Shown: positions 38,501 through 50,067 of the stretch, piece after piece
Layout of the letters: each line of letters begins with the position of its first letter
How positions within the stretch are numbered: the first letter of the stretch is position 1
The notes under the pieces: model-generated
What the model was told of the DNA's origin: nothing
The model's input: only the letters and a program-made list of their open reading frames with translations
The model's database searches: none
Assembly (NCBI RefSeq): GCF_003589595.1
Contig: NW_020656077.1
Location: 6,322,748 to 6,386,747, forward strand
DNA from: Hyposmocoma kahamanoa
Lineage: Eukaryota > Arthropoda > Insecta > Lepidoptera > Cosmopterigidae
DNA length: 64,000 bases
Direction: 5' to 3'
Program-made: the position numbers and the translations under genes

Positions 38501-40189
38501 TAAATATACTGAGGATGAAACTATGACAAATGCGCCCTACTTCTTTACACCATGGGTGTGTAATAGATTTTTTTTTTAATTTATAACAATTTCAACCCAA
38601 ACCGTTATATTAGAAAACTCGCACTGAACCGCAAGTGCAGATATAGATTTTATGGTAACTCAAGACTCCAACTATATGGATCAATACATTATTTTTTGAA
38701 AAAATTTGAGATTTCAGAGATATACCCCAATTTCACTTTTTCTCCATACAAAAAAAGTTTCAGAGCCATATAACTATAAAATTACTGTGTCAATCGAAAA
38801 TATTCACATGACAGTTTATGATTGTATTGGTGAGTAAAATCAATATCCATCATCATATTTATAAAAGGAGTTGTTTAATTTTCAAGTACCCCTAAGTCCA
38901 CTAGCGATCATTTTCAGCCCACTGTGCGCTGGCGAGGACTAAATATAAGTTTTTTCCCACAATTTGCAAAAACATCAATTTTAGTTTATTTTAATTAAAT
39001 ATAGGGGTAAGCGGTTAAATAACACATAAGCATTAAAGTAAGAAGTCGTCCTGGAAGACTGGATTTAGTAAATATTGCTTAAATAATTTTTATTTCAAAA
39101 ATATTCACTTGATCCCTAGACACTTTTGATGTGTGTACTTCTTGTTACATTATTGTTTAAACTATTACATACATACATAATTATGGATCGAGTTACGGAC
39201 ATACCTATTTAATCATTTATGAAAATATTATATGTTTCATATATTGATGAAACAATGTGAATGAGTCATTGACTTACAATTATATGGACGTCGGGTCCGC
39301 CCTAAAAAGTGTCCGAACTTATAGGGCGTTACAATCGTATACAGAGCGTCATTCACGCTTTAGTCTTCGTTTGTTCCACTGACAGCGAAGCAAGCAAAAT
39401 TAGACAGTACTGCGATGACATTACAATTTAAATTCAACGTTTTAGCTTTTTCATATTCCTTTACATGTCACTATATACGTTTAAATAGGTTGACTTGGGA
39501 CATTTTTTTCGTGGTTTTTGTATTAGACCCGTCATCCATTTATTTGTAAGTCAATGGAATGAGTCATAATTATGGGAGTAGTATTTTATGCCTAATGTTT
39601 TATTAAGATGATGCCTCTATGGCTCAGTGATTTACCAGTTTGGGTAAAACATAAGGCAGTTTCCAGTTGTATAATTGAGGAAATTTTTCTACATTAACTG
39701 GGGTTTGTGTGTTTTGGGTAGTGCTGGAGAATTTTTACTCATTATTCACACAGGCAATGTTATTCCTATCATCACGTAAACGCCCAGTGTACATTTTATT
39801 GAAAATATCACATTCAAAGAACAATGGCGTACTCCCATATAATTTTTTTGTTGAATAGTTTTTATAATAATATGTCTGTTTATGAAAAATGTGTGAAAAT
39901 ATAGTTTAGAATTTAAACTTCTATTTGTGAATTACTACTGATTTAAAGTTGCGTGTGATGTTGTGAATTTAATTATATTTAATTTTAGTTTATGTTTTTG
40001 TGCGCGTGTTTTATATATGTGCTTGTCCCCAAGCTGAAAATCAATGCTGTGTATGAGCATATGCTCTACATAGTGTGCGGAGCTCCCCTGCTACACAGTA
40101 ATTGCAATTGTTAGGGTTGTAAATTGTAATTGTTGTAATTTTTATGTCATTGAAATAAGTTTCGTTTAACATTTTGTGTAGTGACTAAA

Positions 40190-40221
<32 letters not shown>

Positions 40222-43200
40222 GACATTTATTTATATATAAATGATTTAATTCCTGAACAAATTTGGTTTTCCGTTTACTATTCTGAGAGGTCTGGAATTA
40301 AAGATATTCCAGTTCTATGTTTTGGAGGTATATTTTACATAATTGAATAAAATATATTCTAATATATATTCGGTGTATTATATATCAAAATAAACTCCAG
40401 AAGCCTTAAACGGAGTTAATAGAAGCTGAATAGTGCCGTAGGTTTGAGACATGACGAAAGTTCAGAGGAAATTGTTTTTTTATAATGGTATAGTCAAAAA
40501 GCATACACATTGAGCCATGACAAATGAAAAATACCAAGGAATTTATGTGCCACCTTACCGTGGTAACTCGATCACAGTTAATTTTTTTGTGAAACTTGCT
40601 ATCTATCCGTGTTAACGGGAAGGTTTTTGTCAGTTTTACTTAATATATTTTTTTAATACAGTAGTTGATTTCTTGTTGCAAATCGGTCAAATTATACATT
40701 TGATATTACGTTTACTAACTTAATGTAAACCTATGTAAACCAATATATACGTATGTACTGAAAATCTTTTTTTGGCTGCTAGATGTCGTTCAACGTTAAG
40801 AAACTGACGGTTGTAGATATTAGTCCGGTTACATACTAATTAGTCAATTAAGTTTCTTTTAAATATGATTTTATTTCCTGGCTTAGATAGGCCATTAGCA
40901 TAATTTGAAAAACGTAATGAATTTATTTTATTCACACTTGTAATTATGGCATTTAAAGACGCTAAAGAATTCGTTTTTACAATGATTTCGCCATTATTCT
41001 TTAGCGCTAGAAAGTTTAAATCGACCCCTCACACGTAAAGTATCGTATCTCAAAATTGCCAAGTTTACAGGGGAGCCTTTTAAGGTTCTGAATTCACTGA
41101 AATAAGCATAACACGTGACTTCTCACTTTTATTAGGCAAATCTCGTTACTCACATAGAGTATTATGAAATCCTAGATATCGCTTAGATGATCTATTAGAT
41201 GATCACAACACTTTGCCGAATGAAACGGAGAACTTTAAAACACTCCCCTGTAAACTTGGCAATTTCGACATACGATACTGTACGTAGGAGGAGTCGAAAT
41301 GAACATAGGGTATCTTGAACAATACGTTTTTCATACGAAACTGACGGCGTACTTGCTGGGGTCTGAAGCATGTACATATATTTAATGCATTTTAATATAC
41401 TATACTATACTATATAATAATCGTAAGAGGCTATAATCTGGTACATTGATTATTATATGTATTGCAGGTAGCCTTCGTGAGACCTTGGTCAGCCTGTCCG
41501 TGTTGATAGCCAGTGTGGTGTCCTTGAATGAATTCTTGCTGGTAGACATCATCCACAGGGACCCGGCTAGCATAGCTGAGACAGTGGTAAGTTCTACTTA
41601 CAACTTACAGCATATTTTATATCTATACCTCCTACGTAAGCTATTGTAAGCCATAAAATAGCATTTTTTACTTTTTAACTAAAAAACTTATCCATTTTTA
41701 TGTATACATATTATGGGTTTCATGTAATCTACATAATTCACACTTTTACATACTTTTAAATATGCAATTTATAAAATACATGAAAAAAGGATATATTATA
41801 TTATTATCTTTAAGTCAAAAAGCTAAAAAATTGCTATTTTGTAGCTTACATCAACTTACGTGTGAGGTAACGATATATTATGGACATGACTGTACCACAT
41901 ACAAAAGGAAATTAATTACCTCCACTAGCTGTAGTCCTGATACACGTGTATCGCGAATGGACAAAGATATAAGAAACATACTATGATTTGATTTATGTAT
42001 ATGTACAAATAATAGATTTCAAGGAAACTGGAAAATGACAAACCAAGTGTCGGGAAGTCATTATAACATTTACGCAAATATGACATCTGTACACGTGATT
42101 GATTATGAGACTACATCATTGTGTTACATAATATTTAATCAATTATATATTATAATTACTATCAAATCATAATGACATTATTCAGAGCGCATGTCTGTTA
42201 ACCTTTTACTACTACAAGCATAATATTATTAGTATGGGTATAGTTGTACGTGTTGATACCATGAATTGACTTTATTTAAATTGCCTGATAGCAAGTCAGA
42301 ATTGTGTAACAGTCACAAAACAATTTTTTATGATACCGAGTGACGGGACGAACAAGTCGTGCGACTGGTGGTAAACGACACGCCTGTTCAATAGCAGTTA
42401 CAGTACCACTCAGAGCTACAAATAGCAAAGATCTGACGGACACTGTCACTGCGCCCATCACCCTAAGACAAGTTGACAAGTCCCATGTTCTTATAGTTTC
42501 ACCAGCACTCTTACGGTACCAAACGCAATAACGCACACATTACTGCTTGGCGGCAGAAATAGATAAGGTGACAGTGGACGAACAAACAGCTCTGCTCTCA
42601 CTGAATACATGAAATAATAAATGAAAGAGGGGTTAAGAGTGCATAACAGGTAAGTTACACGGGGGATCGCTTTACCTAATTAGCTACCACGGAGCAAATA
42701 GGATTTATGTTTGCTGGTACTGCAGTCTAATATAAATAATAATTCTATTATTACGTAAACGAGGTCAGTATAGTAACTAACAACTAGGCGTTCTAGAATG
42801 CATTATACATACTGGTTCCTTAAATAGAATATAATCATTTAAATCTTGTTGTCACAATATTGCCATTTATAATACAACGTGAAATTAAAATATGGTACCA
42901 ATGATCAACATTTAAGGGAAGTGTGTCTTTGAAAGAAATAACTTTTATCTTTTTAAATTGATTAGTTTACTTGATAGATTGTAATCCTGAGGAAAGATTA
43001 TGCTGTAGTATGTTTCATATAAAAGCTATTATAATTATTACTAAAAAAAACCTGAACTAGACTTTTTCTAAATCTCCAATAATGAACACCCAGTAACTGA
43101 CATTTACCAATAAGAAACGTGTTGCTATGATAGAAAATGTTGTCCTAAATCTTATTATTCTACATACTCTTTTATTTATGTTATATTGCAAGTCAAATAA

Positions 43201-45084
43201 ACTTTTTTATTTTATTTTATAAGAAATGAATGTAAATAATCTCTGTACAGAGTACTAACAAACCGACCTCAAAAGTCATTCCTTCCCTAGTTTGTCACCC
43301 TTAGAGGTGGAACATTTTCTTCAAATTTAAACGGACCACAACCGAGGTACTCTCTTTCCAACAAAAAATTAAAATGTTAATAACTAATAAATATAATTAA
43401 ACACAAATATTGTCGAAATACAACGACATCAAATAAAAATAAAATTATAATTTCTTATCGAGTTCTTAGGTTTTCGCTATAGTTACACATAGGAAATGAA
43501 ACTATTTTTCCGGATTCGAATTTGGAACCGTGACCATGGGACCTTTAAAGGGCCCGAAACGTCGGTTTGTTTGATAAAACAAATATACGCGATTTATAAT
43601 CCGGAAATATAGTTTCATTTCCTATTATAATTTCTTCCTCAGAAATTCCTCTAAACTGCAAAATTCGTTATCCAATAAAAGGAGTTTGGTCGGGTATAAT
43701 ACATTTCGTCTTTATCTTTTTCGATTTGCGGATCGTCGGTTCATAAAATCGGTGACCTATTACTGCAAATTTCTCGTTGCAAGTTCGGTACAATGGGTAA
43801 CGAATAATTGCTTTGGCAAAATATGAACCCATATTATAATTAAGGAAGTTCACCAAATGCGTATATAGAATTTAAGCTTATTTTTAAGGATTGATTTGGA
43901 AGTTGTAGGATTTTAGTATTTGGTTTGACTTTGATCGTGCATGAACGTGGATCATGTTTATCGACACAAACGGTGTTATCGCCATATTTAATAGCACACG
44001 CGTTCCCTGTATCTTATCAAATATTACATTTCCTTGTAACAAAAAGCTGTAAATTAATTATATCTCATTATTAATTTTGGACTACAAATGATTTTTTATG
44101 TGTATTCGACGTTTAATTGTTGCTGTTTTTTTTTTGTACTCGTATTTGTAAATCTGCTCTAGGTACTCGCGTTTTTTTTACACCAAATAACGGGACACGC
44201 AACAAGCCTATTCATAACACTTGCAGTGCCACTCAGAGCTTTAAACCGCCAAGGTCCTAGGGGCACTGCCACTGCGCCCGTCACCCTGAGACATAAGTCG
44301 ACAAGTTCCATGAGCTCGTAATTTCACCAGCACCCGTGCCCTTCAAAACCTGAACGCAATAATGCTCACATCACTACTTGGAGGCCAAAATAGTTAAAGA
44401 GGCAGTACTTCCCCGTACAAACTCATTCACAATGAGCTCTACTGTTACTTCATATTCAGAAATGCTGTTTCATGGTCAAATTTTTATTTACAGAAATGGA
44501 AGAAACTCTCTCTGGTAAACTTCTCAAGCAACAACATTCGTAATGTCGATTGGGGGATCAAATTGGTCCCTAAACTCCAACATTTGAGTTTTTCGTCGAA
44601 CAAGCTCACTGAACTCTGTGATATATCGTGCCTTCACGAGCTTCGAGTGCTCAACCTGTCAATGAACAATTTCTCGGTGTGCGACAACTGGCACGCTAAA
44701 ATTGGCAACATCGTTAAAATTGATTTGTCGCAGAACAAAGTCGAATCTCTTCAAGGTTTCTCGCGTTTGTACTCTTTAGAGAGCTTGGACCTGAGCTGCA
44801 ATCTTATACAGGACGTGGAAGAAGTCCAGCACATATGCAACTTACCGTGCTTGGAATATCTGTGGTTGACAGCGAATCCTGTGGCGTCATCAATAGATTA
44901 TAGGGTTAAAGTTATAGAGCAGTTTAACGCACGGATGGCGGAAATCTGTCTAGACAACGAGAAAGCTTCTGAGAAGGAACTGGACACAGCGAGGGTGCTT
45001 CAAGCGCTGAGGGTGGTCAAGGAAGGCAGGAAGCCTAGCTTCCTTCAAGATAGTAGTACGAGTCATACCTTTAATAAAAGTTGA
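29515..45084 (+). CDS. Nisch: Nischarin (PX domain plus leucine-rich repeats), four exons
   Basis: This is a membrane-recruited scaffold of the nischarin/IRAS family, known in mammals to bind phosphoinositides through PX and to act in integrin, Rac/PAK and endosome signalling. Exons: 29515-29955, 33538-33784, 41468-41586, 44494-45084. All donors are GT, all acceptors AG, and phases agree (0, 1, 0), giving 465 codons. Residues about 10-120 form the PX domain, with the basic WHRYSDF, a PPKK turn and FVEQRREALNEYL. Exons 2 and 3 link to leucine-rich repeats in exon 4 (LQHLSFSSNKL, LRVLNLSMNNF, IVKIDLSQNKV, LESLDLSCNLI, LEYLWLTANPV). The start ATG is the first in the frame and suits the PX fold. 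The protein stops after the repeats, so it lacks the long C-terminal part of vertebrate nischarin. An AATAAA lies at 45380. Confidence 0.9.
30015..30110 (+). repeat. Degenerate SINE, family B
   Basis: CAGCTGGAAGAGCGTCAGGC and a decayed B box (TGATTCCAATTC) match the family B unit. It lies just after nischarin exon 1. Confidence 0.5.
30548..30833 (-). mobile_element. CATTGAC MITE, long subfamily
   Basis: The element is 286 bp, with the extra internal block that includes AGCGAAGCAAGCAAAATTAG on the other strand. Duplications are ATTATTCC and ATTATTTC (7 of 8). It lies in nischarin intron 1. Confidence 0.88.
30940..32835 (-). mobile_element. Non-LTR retrotransposon remnant with endonuclease region missing
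   Basis: On the minus strand, 32831-32430 encodes a coiled-coil leader (LKKEIDTLKTKMYRLERAVR, then NNLILHGVKESE). After about 30 bases this passes straight into the start of a reverse transcriptase domain (ISNELLKSASKVL, GDLLNIANYRPISLLS). Further pieces follow in several frames: AFIDYTKAFDSISH, INRGVRQGDPLSP, LRFADDIV. The C-terminal end, 31176-30946, reads MGGHIARLTDSRW..GRPRSRWGDDI. Many stops and shifts are present. The endonuclease domain expected between leader and RT is not there. It sits in nischarin intron 1. Confidence 0.75.
34520..35792 (+). mobile_element. Jockey-like non-LTR retrotransposon fragment, reverse transcriptase, defective
   Basis: A 383-codon frame (34641-35792) holds reverse transcriptase motifs: IYTDYSKAFDRIDH, a VPQSSLLGPLL segment where GVPQGS is usual, and LLSFADN where FADD is expected. 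Upstream, from about 34535, a stop-broken piece reads KKGSKTVITNYRPISKL. The change of the second catalytic Asp to Asn and the broken start mean that it is inactive. Endonuclease and ORF1 parts are absent. It lies in nischarin intron 2. Confidence 0.8.
35837..36008 (+). mobile_element. Helitron-like non-autonomous fragment
   Basis: It starts TCTATACCAATATTATAAAG and ends CTAG between A and T. The middle (CTCAACCGATTCAGAAAATT, CCCCGAGTGATATAGGCT) matches a repeat I know as common in Lepidoptera. The 3' hairpin was not clearly seen. Confidence 0.4.
36451..38223 (+). pseudogene. RAG1/Transib-like DDE transposase, broken and 3' truncated
   Basis: Three frames together give one protein in the intron between nischarin exons 2 and 3. 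Recognisable parts are LSKWQYNTLRKSVAEKGVHI, SKWDFDGASNQ (first catalytic Asp, RAG1 D600 position), VPIKLV..IWENDSPNST, CRPLFFRFFKEN, LLTMIDGK (second Asp, D708 position), a split CYIC zinc pair, GLSSLHMWIRMKECILHIAY and GTTNDGNTARRFF. Breaks: an in-frame TGA at 36937-36939, a one-base shift near 37500, and an 8-base insertion with a stop near 37700 inside the CYIC motif. The frame ends before the region that would carry the catalytic Glu. Terminal inverted repeats were not found. RAG1-like assignment rests on motif order and spacing (about 106 residues between the two Asp), not on a search. Confidence 0.7.
39267..39556 (+). mobile_element. CATTGAC MITE, long subfamily
   Basis: The element is 290 bp. 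Perfect duplications GAATGAGT lie at 39259-39266 and 39557-39564. It lies in nischarin intron 2. Confidence 0.9.
40192..40222. repeat. (AAT)n microsatellite
   Basis: A run of about nine AAT units in nischarin intron 2. Confidence 0.9.
41021..41297. repeat. Foldback element
   Basis: The arms include GTATCGTATCTCAAAATTGC and CAAGTTTACAGGGGAG, matched by the complement at 41240-41297. It ends about 170 bases before nischarin exon 3. Confidence 0.7.
42330..42590 (-). repeat. GTAGCAGTAG repeat
   Basis: Reverse orientation, beginning GAGTGACGGGACGAACAAG, in the last nischarin intron. Confidence 0.65.
43457..43623. mobile_element. Foldback element with perfect 13-bp target repeat, copy B
   Basis: The same family as 26732-26910. 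Perfect 13-bp direct repeats ATTATAATTTCTT lie at 43444-43456 and 43624-43636. A diverged relative may lie at 13740-13890. Confidence 0.72.
44180..44450 (-). repeat. GTAGCAGTAG repeat
   Basis: Reverse orientation, ending about 45 bases before nischarin exon 4. Confidence 0.65.
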
Positions 45085-45397
45085 CAAGAGGACAGTTTGC
45101 TACAAACTGTCTTCGTTCTTATAGTCCAATGTTATACGTGCTTTAAACACGACGTTGTATTTCAAAATTACGGTTTTCCTGTTTTGTATTATGGCCAGGG
45201 ATTAAGCCGACATATATGCTGAGCCTGCTTCTCTAAAATAATTTCACGACTGTTTTTCGTGCGCAGCAATGGACATCAAGTTGTGTGGCAGCAATGTTTA
45301 TGACCCTTCCTATATCCTATGTTGTGGCGTTCTGTATTCTGCGTCAGGCTTTATATAGGTGACATTTGCTTGTCGTAAGAATAAACTATATTGTAGG

Positions 45398-45996
45398 TAG
45401 TGTTGCCAGGTCTACTGTTTTTCCAGTAGATCTACTGTTTTTTGGACGACATCTACTGTTCTACTGTTTTTTAGCGAAATTCTACTGTTTTTAGGAACTT
45501 TATGTTTTTTGGAATGAAAGTGTAGAGCACATTAAATAAAAAAAATGTTGTAAACTGTTCTTATTGGATAAAATAGGTACTTTATGCACTCCACTGGATT
45601 ATGTTTTTTAGCTGGTACATAAACGTATCTACTAAAAATCTTTTACGTGCAAGCATTTAGCATTAACGTGATCTCAACTGTGACTGTCTGAAGATATTGA
45701 ACATTTGTCGATGTTTTTGCAAAACTTTACAATGTGGTCGAATCATAGGACATCGTCCTTTTATTTTTTGTGGTATTTCGGCATATTTGTCAATCACAGG
45801 TCTAGAAAATGCGGGGATGTAACATCTAGGGTATCCAAATACAAATTTTATTGTGAGATATCAACATCGATCGATCGAAAATCGATTAAAAGTGTTTCAA
45901 ACACCGTAAGTTCAGCATCTACTGTTTTTTTCCTCAATCTACTGTGTTTTCTGTGCAATATCTTCCGATTTTTTCAGATTTGACCTGGCAACACTG
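45398..45996. mobile_element. hAT-like MITE with CTACTGTTTTT internal repeats
   Basis: The ends read TAGTGTTGCCAGGTC and GACCTGGCAACACTG. Perfect 8-bp duplications ATTGTAGG lie at 45390-45397 and 45997-46004. The terminal sequence and 8-bp target fit hAT elements. CTACTGTTTTT recurs inside several times. A 92-codon frame in it has no recognisable domain. It inserted just after the nischarin polyadenylation signal. Confidence 0.8.
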
Positions 45997-46045
45997 ATTG
46001 TAGGTCCCGTCAACCGTCAAAAGTAGTGATGTCATCGATTTACGC

Positions 46046-46255
46046 CATAGGTTCCCAAATTTTTTTGGCTCACTTAGGCAAAAAATAAAATTTTTGCACC
46101 TACGATCACAAAAAATAATTGAAAACGCGTATTTTTTATGTTACCTTAACACAAAAAAACGCAAGGAAAAAAATTATATATGTGCTATAATTATATTCCG
46201 CTTCTAGATCTGTTCAGCGTCCACTGGGCGATAGGAACCACTTTGGGAAACTATG
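46046..46255. mobile_element. hAT-like MITE
   Basis: The ends read CATAGGTTCCCAAA and TTTGGGAAACTATG as an imperfect inverted repeat. Flanks ATTTACGC and ATTTTAGC are a decayed 8-bp duplication. Confidence 0.6.
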
Positions 46256-46994
46256 ATTTTAGCCGTTCTCTAATTTACGAATTCGATAAAAATGCTTATA
46301 AAAAGACATAAAAATAATTTATATAACCGTTATGTTCACACGGCGCACATATACGCATAAGTAAGAAAACGTCGCTTTTGAATATTAGCTTTGTACAGTC
46401 AAAAGCACATGAAGCTTGACATTTTGGACTATTCTATTGCAAACCACTTAGAGTTGGATTGAAATCTTAAGTGTCAAACTTTTCACGTGCACTAGGCCTT
46501 CGACAAACAACAACAGGTTAAATTTAATAATAGTAAATTTTGGACACCTTGTATACATATAGCTATGGCCCAGTGTATATGTAATTTTTCGTAAGTTTAT
46601 GTCTGATCACGATTTGCTCAAGTGCGAAGTATTGCTCACTGTGTCAAATTCTCTCCGTTGCGACTGTTTTTAGCCAGGCTGGAAGTTAGGCTAATATAGA
46701 TTTTAAAATTTTGAAATAATGCATAATTGTTTAAGAATTTACCCACTTAACAGTCACCGGTTACATTAAATGTTGAACTCGTGAAAGCGTAATCGGTTAT
46801 GGCAACTAAAGTTGCCAAATATCGGGTTTGTCCACTCTAGCTCGTACCTCTGTCCACAAGGGATACCTCCGGCTACTAAGTGGATAAAACGTAGCTCATT
46901 TGAAAATTGACGTCTAATAATAATTACGAGAGTTATAAGTATGTTGGCTTTAATATTTTTATTCATTGACATGTATTAAGGTACCCACAGACTT

Positions 46995-47335
46995 GTTCGA
47001 GTTTTTGACTATCGACACGTGTCGATCTACAAAAAATTCGATGTTGATTGTCTGCTTCTTACACTTACTCGATTTTGTCTGATCACGTATTATTCAACAA
47101 AAATACGATGACGATATTCTGCTTTTTACACGTTTACTCGATTTTGTTCGATCACACGTGTTGACCGACAAAATATACGATGTCGAACGTCTTTTTCTTA
47201 TTCATATACCCGATTTTGAATGATCACATGTGTTGATCGACAAAAACTACTATATCTATTGTATGTTGCTTATAATTTTACTCGTTTTGTTCGATTAAAC
47301 GTGTCTATCGTCAAAAAATCGAGCCAATCTGTGGT
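46995..47335. repeat. Minisatellite, about five 70-bp units
   Basis: Units begin near 46996, 47067, 47135, 47207 and 47279, with the pattern CTCGATTTTGTTCGATCAC, then ACGTGTTGATCGAC, then AAAATACGATGTCG. Spacing is 68-72 bases. The array is bounded by CACAGACTTG on the left and CAATCTGTGG on the right, near inverted copies, so it may lie inside a TE. Confidence 0.8.
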
Positions 47336-47795
47336 CACTTTTAGGTGTTTCCCACTTGCCCCGTAGAATTTATTGATGTTTATTCCACTTTACCTAATAA
47401 GAACAACAGTGGTGTGTGTATTCTTCTAAAATAGAAATCATAAATAATTAATAAAATTTTTCAAGTTACCAACGTAAAATAGCAAAGGTGATAACACATT
47501 GTAGTTTATAGAAACATTCAGTAGCATGGGACAAGTGAGCACTCCTATTATTCAACATCAGTTGAATAGTTAGACATATTGGAATTAAACCGTTGATTTA
47601 GTAAATACGTAAGATTATATTTATTGTGTATTATATGTATAATTTTGCTAAGCATATTTAGTTTTACGTCGTTTGTTATGCCCGATTGTGAATGTTCAGA
47701 ATCCTACTTTGTGACCAATAAATAATTGTCGCCCCAAATAAATGCTTGATTCGACTTTGCGACACTGCAAGGTTAATAACGTAAGTAGTCTAGCG

Positions 47796-48122
47796 CAGTG
47801 TTTCCTAAACATTGTTCTGCCATGGCCCGGTAATTTTGCATACTGCTTCTTCATAACCCACTCAATACTTTTCAAACCCGAGCTGGCTACATTAAGTACA
47901 GTAATACACATTTATTTTTAGTAAAACTGTTTTACTAATATTATTTCGGTATTCGGTAGTGCGAAGTATGGAGCTGCTGCTTATTTTTTACTAAAGAATC
48001 CTAGTTTGCGGAAAATGACGAAAGTTTTATCTTGAGGCAGGTTCCACTTCAACAAGACGGGAATGTTGCGACCTGGTATTTTATTTTGATGGCCAGGTAC
48101 CGGGTCGCGATGGGAAACGCTG
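47796..48122. mobile_element. hAT-like MITE
   Basis: The ends read CAGTGTTTCCTA and TGGGAAACGCTG. The 8-bp duplications are GTCTAGCG and GTCTAGCC (7 of 8). Confidence 0.72.
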
Positions 48123-49574
48123 GTCTAGCCAATAGAACAATTCAACTTATTATTTTAAGTCCAGTACCACACTAACCGAATTAAGCCGGGCAGAAAAAGC
48201 TTTACGTGACGTTGTTTGTTTCGCGTCGGCAGTCCTAGCGGAAGCGGAACGCGCAACGTCTTTCACTCTTAACCCATGTACATAAAGCTACTTCTGATCG
48301 GCTCAAGCCGATCGCGCTAAGTTTGGTGACTCCCTAAGAAAACGAACGTTTTCATTTAAGTTTTGAGCAGTTTTAAGTCGATGCTCATAGACAACTTTCT
48401 AAACATAGACGTTATATAATTGCATGACAAAATTCATTTATCAATGTTATAAATTCTAAAAATTTTACGAAATAGAGAATGTGTCGTTTTCTTACTAATG
48501 AAAATAAATGTGTTGAAACTATAATACATTTAGTTGCTATTTATTGCCTGGAATTAAGCAATCGAGGTTTCTACTTTCTCCGGTCAGTTTCTACTGTAAA
48601 GTAGGATTCTATGTTATACCATGAAATAGGCGAAATCGCCTATTTGGTATTTACACTTATGGACATATTTATATGAACGCTAAAAAAAGGTACACTCAAA
48701 TTTCGAACATCTGTGAAAAACAAAACATTTTCATTCGACCTCTATTATAATATCAGTCGAGATGAAGTTTTATTCGAAATGAAATGTCAATAGAAAAAAA
48801 TGTTGGCAAATTTCACACGTTACTTGAAATCGAATAATATGATAGTTGGAGCCGACTCTAGTTTGGCTATGAATTAAATAAAAGCTACGGTTGTGTGACA
48901 TGCGTGACAAAAGTTTTTACCAGTCGCCAGTCGTAACATTCGGTTCCTGAACACATCGTAGAGAGCTGTGTTTAGATAAAGCAGTGTATGTAACTGTACA
49001 TAATTAGGAATTAAAACACTCGTGTGATGTTTTTATTCCCTTAAACCCACACTCGTATTTTAACACCTTTCGGTTCCTCCAAATATGTCCATGAGTAATA
49101 AATATTTCGATAATAAATATATCCACCAAAAATTTGAGCTCCGATTTTCTATATAATAGAATTCTTGTTATTTATATACTTATAATGTGATATTGGATGG
49201 TGTTTATAATTTAGTAAGTAAGAATATTAATTATATGAGAAACATGTAACTTTTATGTAAAATAATTTTTAAAGTCCGACCAATATACTACGGAATTGGC
49301 AATGTTATAACTTAACACGTTTGACATACTAAAATATTGTTAAATTTAGTTTAATTGTGAATATAATATATTGTTTTGCTTCAATGCAAATTCGTAACTT
49401 TAGTTTTATAGCTGTTGGTATTATCACTCAAAAGTATTACTTATTTTCGTAATTAATTAAATGGATTTATAATGTATTTTGAATTGTTTACAAGTATTAA
49501 ATAATTATATTTTATTTTGAAACTATTTTTCATTCCAAAACCAACACGCTTGCAGCGCATTTGATAATTGAGTA
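48123..49574. other. AT-rich spacer
   Basis: Between a hAT-like MITE and a SINE. A stretch near 48170-48340 shares GGTGACTCCCTA and nearby words with 33110-33340, so both may be copies of an old repeat. No gene recognised. Confidence 0.5.
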
Positions 49575-49826
49575 CATCATCATCATCAACCCATTTATAC
49601 GTCCCACTGCCGGGCACCGGTCTATTGGGTTGAGGGCTTCACACGTTTTCGGAGGATTATGAACCTTCTTCGACGCGCAGGTATCATCACGATGTTATCC
49701 ATCACCGAAAAGCACATGGAAAATTTCAAATTAAATTAAAATTCACACTTAAATTCCGAAAAACTCAAGGGTGCGAAGCCGGATACGAACGTACGGCCTC
49801 TGCTTGCGAGGCGGTAAATGAAACCA
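49575..49826 (-). repeat. tRNA-derived SINE with CATCATCATCA tail
   Basis: CATCATCATCAACCCATTTA, TGCCGGGCACCGG and a degenerate tRNA-like end (AAGCCGGATACGAACG..GCCTCTGCTTGCGAGGC) follow the layout of common lepidopteran SINEs. Confidence 0.6.
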
Positions 49827-49829
49827 TTA

Positions 49830-50065
49830 GGCTCAATTCATATTGCGGCGGAATGGAAGCGAATTATTGCAACGACATTGTACATAGCGTAATTAACTTT
49901 ATGGTCAATTGCGTTACGTACAAACTAAACACGAGACAAAACTCCTGGCGAATCCACGGGAAGTGGCGTGAGGGCAGGCGCAGTGTGACGTCACACGTTG
50001 ACGAAATCCTACAGTCCCAAGGCGCGCCTTCTCGCAGCGAGGCGAAATGCAATGTAAATTGAGCC
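49830..50065. mobile_element. PIF/Harbinger-like MITE
   Basis: The ends read GGCTCAATTCATATTGC and GCAATGTAAATTGAGCC, flanked by TTA on both sides. The 3-bp TTA target and GGC start fit PIF/Harbinger. A fragment of the same end lies just before FHIP exon 22751, around 22700-22723. Confidence 0.72.
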
Positions 50066-50067
50066 TT

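Larger units (their letters stand above)
38224..41467. other. Rest of nischarin intron 2
   Basis: AT-rich sequence with one CATTGAC MITE, the (AAT)n run and the foldback at 41021. No exon recognised. Confidence 0.65.

Noticed and set aside
45705..45983. 92-codon frame inside the hAT-like element
   Set aside because: No transposase motif recognised; the element is too short to be autonomous.
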